DNA of 64,000 nucleotides from Eupeodes corollae (lineage: Eukaryota > Arthropoda > Insecta > Diptera > Syrphidae), in contig NC_079147.1 in the NCBI RefSeq assembly GCF_945859685.1, forward strand, positions 60,232,946 to 60,296,945. The letters are read 5' to 3'. The notes below the pieces were generated by a model. It made no database searches. It saw only the letters and a program-made list of their open reading frames with translations, and was not told where the DNA came from. Both the position numbers and the translations under genes were made by a program. Below are positions 21,414 through 31,372 of the stretch, in pieces. Each line of letters starts with the position of its first letter. Position 1 is the first letter of the stretch.

Positions 21414-23011
21414 CACTTGTGCTCACTAAATTAAGCCACAAAACCAACGAACACGTTTTTCTCAATTTTTTTTTCCTATATCACTTTTTATCTCTTTTGT
21501 TTAACGGTTACTAACTACCGTTATCCTTGTAAGAAAAACACTTGCCAAATCAAGAAGAAAATGAATTAGTTCTTTAATCGCTTGCAGTTGTTTGTGATAG
21601 CTTCGTAAGGCAAGTGCTCAAATAATTAAGCCATTTCATTTATTACAGGTAATTTCATTATTACCGTAACCAATTTTTTATTAAAATCTAATTAAATTAA
21701 CTGTTAGCTTATTCTTAGTAAACTTTAACTAAAATGGGCAAAAATAAAAGCTCTACTTCATGTGAGAGAAAAATCATCTGGGAATGCTTTCAAATCCACC
21801 AAAACGTTATGAAAGTAACCCAAATCTTAGGTTTTTCTCGTGGTAAAGTAAGAAACGCGATTCAATATTATAGAAACAAGCAAACTTTTGAGGATTCAAC
21901 ACGCAAAAAGCCACGTAAAACCACTCCTGCTGAGGATAGAATCATGACTAGGCTCAGCAAAACCGATCCTTTCATGACGTCAGTACAAATTAGAGCCCAA
22001 ATGGAGACGGATTTCAATGTTAAAATATCCTCACAAACTGTAAGAAGACGATTGAAGGAAAACAACTTGAATGGACGCATCGCGAGACGAAAACCAAACG
22101 TGTCAAAAAAAACATCAAACGAAGACTTCGTTTTGCGAGAGAACATCTTCATGAGAGCCTGCGTTTTTGAAATTTAATCGTATGGAGTGATGAATCCAAG
22201 TTTAACGTGTTTGGACACGATGGAAGACCGTATGTCAGACGCCCTCCATTAAAAGAATTGGATCCCAAATACACAAAAAAGACGGTTAAGCACGGCGGTT
22301 CATCGGTGATGGTTTGGGGATGCTTTACCTCATCTGGGGTTGGTCCTATTATACAGATCAATGGCAAAATGACTGGGGAAATGTATAAAGACATCCTGGA
22401 CACTCATTTGAACAGGGATTATGCCGATAATTTGCCTCTCGCCTGGATATTTCAACAAGATAACGACCCTAAGCATTGCTCTAGGGTCGTAAAATCTTGG
22501 TTTGAATCGAATTCTATTAGAGTTCTGGAGTGGCCTGCTCAAAGTCCAGTTTTAAACCCCATAGAAAATCTATGGGGTATTATAAAAAGGTCTGTCGCCG
22601 CCCGAAAACCCATGAATAAGGCCTCTCTTTGAGAAATAATCCAACAAGAGTGGAATAAAATTACTCCTTCTCAATGCGCAGCGCTAGTCGGTATAATGTC
22701 AAAGAGATGTGCAGAAGTTATACGACAAAGAGGATTTCCAACAAAATACTAAAGGTAAAAAGTGGTTTTAAACGCTATATACACGAAACCAGATGTCTTA
22801 ATTATATGTCCACTTGGGTTGGGGAAATCTTAACAGTTTTACACTAAAACTGCCCTGAATTATAAGATGTTGAAAAATTTGTATATTATGAATTAAAAAT
22901 AATTAAATATTTATATGTACATAAAAGTTTAGTTAGTGAAGCAAATAAATACTTTATTTTGAACTAAGTCCGAATTTCAATTTGAGTGGCTTAATTATAT
23001 GAGCACAAGTG
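21414..23011 (+). mobile_element. Tc1-like element nested in the previous one
   Basis: CACTTGTGCTCACTAAATTA (21414) is mirrored at 23011 by an end reading GAGCACAAGTG; TA duplications lie at 21412-21413 and 23012-23013. It sits inside the right part of the 19910-23105 element and so is younger. Length 1,598 bp. A relative stretched by other insertions lies at 41506-49601. Confidence 0.92.
21734..22752 (+). pseudogene. Tc1-like transposase, three lesions from intact
   Basis: MGKNKSSTSCERKIIWECFQ leads the HTH, then KTTPAEDRIMTRLSKTDPF and SSQTVRRRLKENNLNGRIAR. An eight-A run at 22105-22112 shifts the frame. A TGA replaces the usual Trp before IVWSDESKF, and a second TGA falls at 22630. Catalytic motifs WSDESKFNVFGHDGR, FQQDNDPKHCSRVVKSWF and WPAQSPVLNPIENLWG keep D, D and E. 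The end GFPTKY at 22752 is typical for the family. It is the best preserved Tc1 here. Confidence 0.88.
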
Positions 23012-23211
23012 TACCTTCCAAAAAATTTTATCCCTCATCGTTTGTGAATAACAGCGGTTTTTTTTCAATAATTCATAGCTGTACGTAGACTTTTGTGGAG
23101 CACTGTATATAAAATATTTAGTGTTTTAAAATTACAACAAATGATGAAACTGACATTTTCTTCTTTTTTTGTAAATATGTTCTCTAAAATTAGTTCGTTT
23201 TTTTGAGCTCC

Positions 23212-23619
23212 TTAAAAAAATGTTTGCGAATATTTTGTTGACATTGAACAAAAAAAGAAAACTCCACGACAAAACCCACCAAGATCTTTGCGTAAAATCT
23301 TCCATGTGGTCGAATAACACAAACCCAATTGCTGCGAACGGCGACGAATCGACATTTCACGGTCTTCAGCAACACTCTTAGTAACAGACGCAATATTCTC
23401 TTCTGTACGCACTGTACGCTTTCGTGTTTTTGGTTTATCGTTCAATAAAGTAGACTGATTGCGAAACTTGGTCACAATCGCATTAATTGTTTGCTCACTT
23501 GGTCGATTATGTAGACCATAAATCGGACGTAAAGCGCGAAACACATTTCGAACCGAACACTGCTTTTGGTAATAAAATTCAACGATTTGCAAGCGTTGCT
23601 CGTTAGTAAGTCTATTCAT
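23212..23619 (-). pseudogene. mariner-like transposase, N-terminal DNA-binding half
   Basis: MNRLTNEQRLQIVEFYYQKQ starts at 23619 and runs open through RPIYGLHNRPSEQTINAIV, TEENIASVTKSVAEDREMS and LCYSTTWKILRKDLG. These are the two HTH motifs of the SETMAR-like mariner group. After about residue 115 the sequence is unrelated to the family, so the catalytic domain is missing. Confidence 0.85.
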
Positions 23620-23632
23620 GATGAAATGTCAA

Positions 23633-23740
23633 GTAGCTGGATCAATAATTTTAGCTGGAATTATATTAAAATTAGGTGGTTATGGATTATTACGATTTTT
23701 TTTTTCTTACAAATTTTAGGGTTTAAGTACAATTATTGAT
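23633..23740 (+). other. nuclear mitochondrial insert (NUMT), ND4 fragment
   Basis: The plus strand encodes VAGSMILAGIMLKLGGYGLL when ATA is read as Met (invertebrate mitochondrial code). This is the highly conserved core of NADH dehydrogenase subunit 4. It continues after a T-run frame change as LQILGFKYNY followed by TGA, which is Trp in mitochondria. The flanking mariner leader is collinear with copy B without this segment. About 108 bp, non-functional. Confidence 0.85.
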
Positions 23741-24578
23741 AGCATTTTTCTCTTTGACACCATGTCTGAAATCCCGCGTGATCTGTCAAATACTAATGCA
23801 TGAAAATCCTAACCTCAAAAAAATCACCCTTTACAATAAAAAAAAAAACCGGCATCATGCTCAACACAAGGCATAGGGTAGGGTCGCCTAATTTCGAACA
23901 CTCCCAGTAATCGAACACTTTTAGAAAAAAACCGCTCAAACTATATTATATAACATATTTTAAACTTCTTCAAACGCAAAATCCTTTTTCGGGTATCCCC
24001 CTACAACTTCATCAGCTGGCAACCTATCCAACAAAAGACAAATCCCTTACAAATGGCTGTTTGTGTAACGATTTCATAGTGAGTTGTAGTTCGCGGTTTT
24101 GGTGTTTAAAACGAACTGTTGAGTAGTGTGTGATAAAGTATATTTTAAGGCAACATTTTTGTAAGTACTGATCTCTTAATGTTTTAACTTAATTTTAAAC
24201 CTAATAGGAATAGCCTATATTTAAGTTAAAGTTTTATATTAAAATTCAATAAATAATAGTACATTTTTCACTGTTCGAACAAAGGAACCGAAATCTTCAC
24301 CAGGTGCCTGTTCGAAAGCTAGTGTTCGAATAAGGGAAAATCCCCTCAAAAAGTTTTCTTTCGTTGAAACTTCGAATATTGAAGGAAATCATGTGAGTTT
24401 AATCTTTTTCGATAAAATAAGACAGTAGAATCTCTGAGGCCAAAATTCGAACAGCTTTTTTCTAACTGTTCGAATCAAGGATTTATAGGATTTTAGTTTC
24501 CTTTGTTCGAACAGTTTTAATATTTTCATTTATGAAGAAACTTATTAACATTTAATTTTAAAACTATTTAAAGACGAA

Positions 24579-26003
24579 ATGAAAAGAAAATATCAAAATT
24601 ATACTGAAGCTTCTTTATCAAGCGCATTACGAAAAATTCGTGAAGAAAAGATCAGCTTCCGAACAGCGAGTAGGGAGTTTGGTGTACCCATTACAACACT
24701 TTACGATAAAATTAAAGGCAGGAGTGAAGATGGGCTTAAACGAATGGGTCCGTCTACCGTTTTAACAGAAAATGAGGAAAACAAATTGTAGAATGGCTCA
24801 TAAATATTGCCAAGTGCGGGTTTCCACAAAAAATAAATGAGCTGTTAGATGTTGTTCAAAAAATTGATAGGGACGAAAAGCGAACCACTCCGTTTAAGGA
24901 CGACAGACCGGGTAAAAAGTGGTATTACAACTTCCTAAAGCGACATAAAGAGCTTAGTTTAAGAGTCTCGGAATCCATAACTAAAAACAGAAGAAAGTAT
25001 TCGCAAATGGTTCCTTGACCTAAAAAACTATTTATTGGAAATTAATGCCTTTGATATTTTAAATGATCCTAATCGGATTTACAATGGAGACGAAACTTCT
25101 TTTAGTTTGGCTATAAAGACCGGAAAAGTTATAGGTCCAAAGGGATTCAAAAATGTATACGACATTAAATCCTCGAATGAAAAGGAAAATTTGACTGTTC
25201 TTTTAGTATTTAGTGCCAATGGAGTTACTTTACCTCCTGAAATCGTGTTCCCATACCTTCGAAACCCACCATCAAAACTTGTGGCAAATATGCCAGAAGA
25301 CTGGATAATTGGTCGGTCAGAGACAGGATGGATGAGATCGGAGACCTTCTACGAATATGTAGCTAATGATTTCATCGGATGGCTTAGTCAAAATAATATA
25401 GAAAGACCTGTTCTTCTTTTAGTTGACGGTCATAAATCACATTTGTCAATGGCCTTATTCTATTCGCTTCCTCATAACACAACACACATCATGCAGCCCG
25501 CAGATGTTGGAGCATTTAAAGGTCTTAAAAGTGACTACAAATCATCAGTGCGGGAATGGCAGAGTAGACCTGAAAACTTAAATAAGTCCATCACTAAAAC
25601 CAATTTTTGCCAAGTACTCAAAATGGTTCTGGATAAAAAAGATCGTTCAGAAATTGTCCGAAACTCTTTCAGAAAATGTGGAATTTACCCATTTAATCCC
25701 AATGCCGTAGACTATAGCAAATGCATACAAAATACAATAGAAAGCATTGAGCAAGTCACCGCAGATACCCTGTTCGACAAAGGGAAAGCTGAAACTACTA
25801 TTCAAAAGTATGACGCAACTATTGAAGTATTGTCTTCTCTGAAGACTGAACTGCTAAGAAATGATTTTAACTTTGAACTTTTGCTGAAAATTGTATTAGA
25901 TACCAAAAAGAACAGTGAATCATCTGAAACTTTTGAACCGGAATTATCTTTAATAAATCAACCGGCGAAAAACAACCAAGTGGTGAAGTCGAAGAGTTGT
26001 TGA
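24579..26003 (+). pseudogene. pogo/jerky-like transposase, HTH and DDE part
   Basis: MKRKYQNYTEASLSSALRKI opens a psq-type HTH (FRTASREFGVPITTLYDKIK). A second HTH region carries GKKWYYNFLKRHKELSLR. The DDE domain reads YNGDETSFSLA, VLLLVDGHKSH and MQPADVGAFKGLK, so all three acidic residues are present. The frame shifts at A-runs near 24783 and 24983, the only breaks I see; the part from 25035 is open. Protein continuity resumes beyond the LINE at about 30006. Confidence 0.85.
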
Positions 26004-29000
26004 AGAGCGAGGTTGTGTTTTCAGAATGGCTAACTTAAAACCGAGTCTTAGATGCTTTGGATGCTCTAATATTTTAAAAGATGAAGGTGTAAAGTGCGGT
26101 TTAATGTGTGGAAATGCATATCATAAGTTGTGTGCTGAGATTTCCGAAGATACTTATAAAGATCTATTAAAACCTAACTCGAAAATTCAATTCCATTGCT
26201 CTGATTGTGCTAAACTTTCCCTTCGCGATCTGTTTATTCAATTTGGTGCGCTTTTTTCTGTTGTTGACTCTCTTAAACTAAAACTTGAAGAGTTATCTCT
26301 TAATCAAAAGAGCTCCCCTGTTCCTTCCTTACCGGTAGTAATAGAAAGTGATAAAACTATTATAGTCCCACCTTTGCCGATGCATGCCGAGTCGCCTTGT
26401 ACATTAAACAAACACCTAAACGATAATTCGGCATCTGATATTACGGAAAGTGGTTCTTCAAGAAATTGTGCATCAAAACATGTAAACTCTTGCCCAAACA
26501 AAACTAGTGATATGCAAAATCTAACTAAAAATAAGAGAGACTTACATAATAAACAGCAGAAAAATAGTGTTGTTGGGATTGATGAGATGGAGAGCAATAT
26601 GAATGTTATCTCTCTCCCTCAACTTAAATGGTTTCATGTGTCTAAATTCTCAAATTCCACATCATGTGAATCTGTAATAGATTATGTCTCAAACAAACTT
26701 AAAATAAATAAACCTGATGTTAAGTGCTTTAAGCTTATTAAAAAAGACATTGACCCTGCATCTCTGGAATACATAACTTTTAAAATTGGAGTGCCAGAAG
26801 ATTTTGCCAATGAAGTTTTTACTGCTAGTAATTGGCCAAAACAGGTTTATGTGAGAGAATTTCGTCGCAACAAAAAACTTATTTGCGACTCGGAGAGACT
26901 TTCGAACATAGACTCAAATAAAACTGCAAGTTCTTTTTCTCAGCCTACATCTACCACCGCCGCTGCAGCTACCGCCGCCGTCATCAATAAAAATAAGTAT
27001 CTCTGCATTTATTATCAAAACATGGGTGGGTTCTCTTCGAAACTAAGAGAGCTCTTTTTTGCAATAGATTCAAATAATGAATATGATGTATTTGTTTTTG
27101 TTGAAACCTGGCTTCATGCTCACATCAATACAAGCGAAATATTTGATGTCAACATATTTTCAATTTTTCGTCTTGATCGGTTTGACATCTCTAAAAGTCG
27201 CGGAGGGGGTATACTTGTGGCTGTTCGCCGTCCAATTCGGGCTTATGCTGTTAACTTGGATGTTGTGTTGGAAGAAAATGTTGTCAACATCGAACAACTC
27301 TGTATCAGGATACATGTGGCTGCATCAAAAGACCTGCTACTTTTTTTAAGCTACATTCCACCTCAATCATCTGCGAATGTCTTCAACAAGCATATCTTTA
27401 ATATTGAATCTATTCTTTCTCAATATAATGATTTAAATGTATGTATTCTTGGTGACTTTAATTTAGGTGATATTTATTGGGAACGTAAATTAAATGATGA
27501 TAAAATGTTACCTAGTCGAATAAATTCTGAGTCTGAAATAATTGTAATTGATAGTTTATTTTCTCTCGGCCTTAAGCAAATAAATTGTATTTATAATTCA
27601 TTAAATAGACTTTTGGACCTTTTGTTTGTTAATGAAGATTTAAAATCTAAATTATTTGAATGTTCCCCTTTATTATCAAACTCTGTTCATCACAAGGCTA
27701 TGCAAATAAGTTTTCAAAACTTTAATTTTAATAATATTTGTAATTTTAATGATAATGAAAGTTTTATCTTTAAATTTAATTGTAATAACTTATCTTCATT
27801 AAATCGCTTTTTTGACTCTATTAATTGGGAATGTAAACTGAAATACAAGACATTAAGTGAATGTTTCAACATCTTCTTGGATATTTATTTTGAAGGTTTA
27901 AATCTATATGTGCCTAAATTATTAAAAAGAGTAAATAATCATCCACCTTGGTATAATGCACGTTTATTAAAACTCAAAAATGCGAAAACAAAAGCCCATA
28001 AAAAATTTAAAACTTCTAATTTGCCCTCGGACTATGAATTTTTCTGTCGACTTAGAAAAGAATTTCTGTTTTTATCTAAATTTTTGTATAGTTCCTATTG
28101 CCAGTCAATTGAACAAAATTTAAAGCGTAATCCTAAGGCCTTTTGGAGATTTGTAAATGATAAGCGAAGCAGTGTTGGTTTTCCTGATCGCATGGAATAT
28201 AATGGAGTTTCATCAACAAATTCAAATGAAATAGTTGACATGTTTGCTAGTCATTTTCAAAAAATTTATAGTTCGTCTAATTCGTTTTCATGTTTTCCAT
28301 GTAATTTAGCACCCATAACAGATTGTTGTTCCATGTTTGTTGAATTTGATGAAGTTTTTACTGCGCTTAAAGAGCTTAAGCCTACAACTTTTCCAGATTT
28401 GCTTGGGATTTACCCAATTGTTTTAAAATCATGCGCTTCCGTCTTAAGTCTGCCTTTACAAATAATTTTTAATAAATCCCTTTCAACAGGAACTTATTTA
28501 GATGAATGGAAGACTTCATGTATAATTCCTCTATTCAAATCTGGAATGAAGGATTTGGTTATTAATTATAGGCCTATTTGCCATATGCCAGTAGTGCCCA
28601 AACTTTTGGACAAACTTATGCACCAAAAAATTGTTTACATAATTGGTAATTCTATTTCTGAATTTCAACACGGGTTTTATAAAGGTCGATCAACGTGCAC
28701 AAATTTAGTTGAGTTTACCCATTTTTGTTCATCTGTTATGGAATCCGGTGCACAGGTTGATGTGTGCTACACAGATTTTGTAAAAGCGTTCAGCAGAACT
28801 AACTTGAATATTTTGTTAGCAAAACTTAAAGCTTATGGTTTTGATGGCTTAGTTTTAAAATGGTTTGAGTCTTATTTATTAGGAAGAAAACAGATTGTCT
28901 ACATAGGCAACTATCGTTCTAAGGAAATCTTAGCTTTGTCGGGTGTACCAGAAGGAAGCCATTTGGGTCCTTCTTTGTTTTTATTGTACATTAATGATCT

Positions 29001-30002
29001 TGTAAGTGTTTTTCATAATTGTCATGTTCTTATATTTGCTGATGACATAAAAATCTTCAAAGAAATAAAATCTATTAACGATTGTTTTGCCTTCCAAAAT
29101 GAACTTAATAGATTTCATGATTGGTGTATTACTAATGACCTTGTGCTTAATTATGACAAATGTGCTGTAATGACTTATAATCGCATTTTGCATCCAATTT
29201 TGTCGGATTATTTAATGAATGACATTAAACTATTAAGGGTATTTGAAATAAAAGATCTTGGTGTAGTTTTTGATTCCAAACTTTGTTTTGAGCGCCATGT
29301 TGACTGCATAGTTTCAAAAGCTAATTCCCTTTTAGGATTTATTAAAAGAAATTCCTCTGATTTTAAAGATCCTTATACGGTGAAGTCTCTTTATTGTTCC
29401 TTAGTCCGACCTGTCCTTGAGTATTGCAGCATTGTTTGGTTTCCTACTACAGTAAAAAAAGTTAACAGAATTGAAAGAGTGCAGAAATGTTTTTTTGAGA
29501 TTTGCTTTGAGAAATTTTGTTTTACCTGTTAATGTCTCTTTGAGCTATACTTCTAAATGTTTGTTGTTGGGTTTTGAAACTCTTGAAAAGCGAAGGAAGG
29601 TTTTTAGTGTTATTTTTATACGTGATATTTTATGTTTTTCAATAAAATGTGATAATTTACTTTTTTTAATGAATGTTTATGCACCGTCAAGATCATTAAG
29701 ATCAAGAGAATTGTTGTATGCTGAGCGCCACTCTACCTTGTATGGTCAGCGGGAGCCTATTTCTCGTAGTATCAATCTGTTTAATATTGCCAATGAAGAT
29801 GTTGATATATTTTGCATGTCCAGAGAAACTTTAAAAAATTCTCTCAAATATGTTGATTTTTAACTTAATTATTTATTTTTGCTTTTGCTTATATGTACAT
29901 ACATTATATTTATAATTTATTTTACTTTGTTCTTGTTATATTTTTTCAAATCTGTTGATATTTTCGTATCGTAGATAAATAAATAAATAAATAAATAAAT
30001 AA
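26004..30002 (+). mobile_element. CR1/Jockey-group LINE, nearly full length
   Basis: Inserted in the transposase gene of the surrounding pogo-like element. It holds one long frame with PHD finger, endonuclease and RT, and ends in an (ATAA)n tail at 29975-30002. This microsatellite-like 3' end is typical of CR1-type LINEs rather than poly(A). A target duplication could not be identified, so the 5' boundary is approximate. Confidence 0.85.
26026..29863 (+). CDS. fused LINE polyprotein: PHD finger, endonuclease, reverse transcriptase
   Basis: The open frame 26026-29532 (1,168 aa) starts MANLKPSLRCFGCSN. Residues 10-62 form a Cys-rich PHD-like finger (CFGCSN, CGLMCGNAYHKLC, CSDC). A segment near 200-290 resembles the second domain of CR1-type ORF1. 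The APE-like endonuclease begins LCIYYQNMGG near 327 (VETWL, LGDFNLGD, SVHHKAM). RT motifs include YTDFVKAF, SGVPEGSHLGPSLF and the catalytic FADDIKIF near 1006. A seven-T run at 29490-29496 shifts the frame; the continuation to 29863 is the C-terminal domain. ORF1 and ORF2 functions sit in one frame. Without the T-run shift it would be complete. Confidence 0.85.
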
Positions 30003-30005
30003 GTA

Positions 30006-30866
30006 ACGTTTGACTCGTTCCAAGATCTTGAAGATCATATCGTTTTGGATGACATTAATTATAATCCTATAGAAACAACAAATACAAACATTGAACCTGG
30101 AATATCAGAATTCAACAAGTCTCCTATGCATACTAGCTTTTCAAATATAGACAGTGACGAACTTCAAGAAGCGATCGACCAAATTTTAGTCGAAGAACAT
30201 GTTTCTGACGATATAGGTAGGTTTTTCTAGGTATATTTTTGTTTATTAGTTGAAGTCCTAGCTTTTGTTTTAGGTGAAGTATTGGATCCACTTTATCAGC
30301 CTGTTGCATCTCCTGATTCTAACGAACAGAACTTCTTAAATGATTTGAAGGAAACACCTGAAACACCAAAGTCTAAGCATGAGTCTTCCAAGTTAGGTCA
30401 GAATGTAGTAGGTACTCTAAGTAGCCCTTGTTCCAGTTTTGATAAACATTTAAAATACCCAAACCCTGTAAGAACAAAACGAGGAAATGAAGTACTGCCT
30501 GGGAGTAGACCACCAATGTCTATTTCTTCTAGAAAGTGGAGAGAATTTTATGCAAAGCAAGAAAAAATAAAACAAAAACGAAAAAACGATATCGACGCTA
30601 GAAAGGAATTGAGGATGAAACTTAAAAATGAGAAACTTGCCATACAAAAAACCAAACGAAACAAGAAATTTGAACATAAAACAAGACGGAAGCATTCTTG
30701 CGGTTTGTGCGAAGATAAGCTAGATACAGACGCAGAAGAAGATGGCCTAAAAAATATCGGCTGTGATGCGTGCAGCAAATGGTTCCATCTAGCATGCACT
30801 CATCTTTGCAACATGAAATTTATAGATGCCCAAAATGAAGACTTCGTTTGTAATTTTTGTTCGTAA
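30006..30866 (+). pseudogene. pogo/jerky-like transposase C-terminus with PHD finger
   Basis: Downstream of the LINE the transposase resumes (TFDSFQDLEDHIVLDDINYN). A 57-bp intron (GTAGGT at 30217 to TTTTAG at 30273) is in phase. The last part is strongly charged (KQKRKNDIDARKELRMKLKN) and ends in a PHD/RING-like finger: CGLCEDK, CDACSKWFHLACTHLC and CNFC, finishing at 30866. The finger may bind chromatin. Breaks are few; the LINE insertion is what destroys the gene. Confidence 0.75.
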
Positions 30867-31372
30867 AGTTAAAGACTGATAATGTTTATTTAATTTATAT
30901 TTATTTATATTATTTATTTTTGAAGAATGAACTGATATTTATTTATGTTTGTATGTTTTTCTTTTATTTTTTTTATGTTTCTGTTTCAATCAAATTGAAT
31001 TAAATTAAAACTTAACTATTATTTAGTTAGTTTATACCAAAAACTGAACAAATGCGTTTCTTTATTGTTGAAAGATTTTTCTTCATCACCAGAAAAATCT
31101 TGTGTTCGAATTCAGGAAACCTCTCGTGTCTCGTTCGACTTCAGGATCTAAGTGTTCGATTACTGGGAAATTGACTTATTTTTCAGTTTTGATTTTCTTA
31201 CAAAATATCTTTTGAATTTATTGAAAAAAGCTTCTATTTTATGTAAACTTTTTGGGTTTGAGGAGCTATTTCAATTAACACAATGTAGATATTATGTTCA
31301 ACGGTTCTCTTAGAATTCAAGATTGCTTTACAGCGAACCACTGAGTGTTCGATTACTGGGGACATGACCCTA

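Larger units (their letters stand above)
19910..23105 (+). mobile_element. Tc1-like element with long TIRs, hosting a second Tc1
   Basis: The left end CAGTGCTCCACAAAAGTCTA (19910) and the inverted right end (to 23105) match for about 75 bp, including 'ttattcacaaacgatgag'. TA follows on the right (23106-23107), and CA instead of TA stands on the left. Without the inner element at 21414-23011 it would be about 1.6 kb, normal for Tc1. Confidence 0.85.
23132..23831 (-). mobile_element. mariner-like element copy A, carrying a mitochondrial insert
   Basis: Read on the minus strand it starts with the terminal sequence AAGGGTGATTTTTTTGAGGT at 23831, next to TA. A leader shared word for word with copy B at 34.2-34.75 kb follows, then the transposase start. 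The leader is interrupted by an ND4-like segment (23633-23740) absent in copy B. The 3' part of the element is scrambled and no left TIR was found. Confidence 0.8.
23881..31370 (+). mobile_element. pogo/jerky-like DNA transposon split by a LINE
   Basis: TIRs start GGGTCGCCTAATTTCGAACA at 23881 and, inverted, GGGTCATGTCCCCAGTAATC at 31370, with TA at 23879-23880 and 31371-31372. The element contains a transposase of the CENP-B-HTH/DDE_1 type interrupted by a LINE at 26004-30002. Subterminal regions on both sides are studded with GTTCGAA-type words. Without the LINE it would be about 3.5 kb. Confidence 0.85.

Noticed and set aside
29975..30002. Independent (ATAA)n microsatellite locus
   Set aside because: It is the 3' tail of the CR1-like LINE, directly after its untranslated region, not a separate feature.
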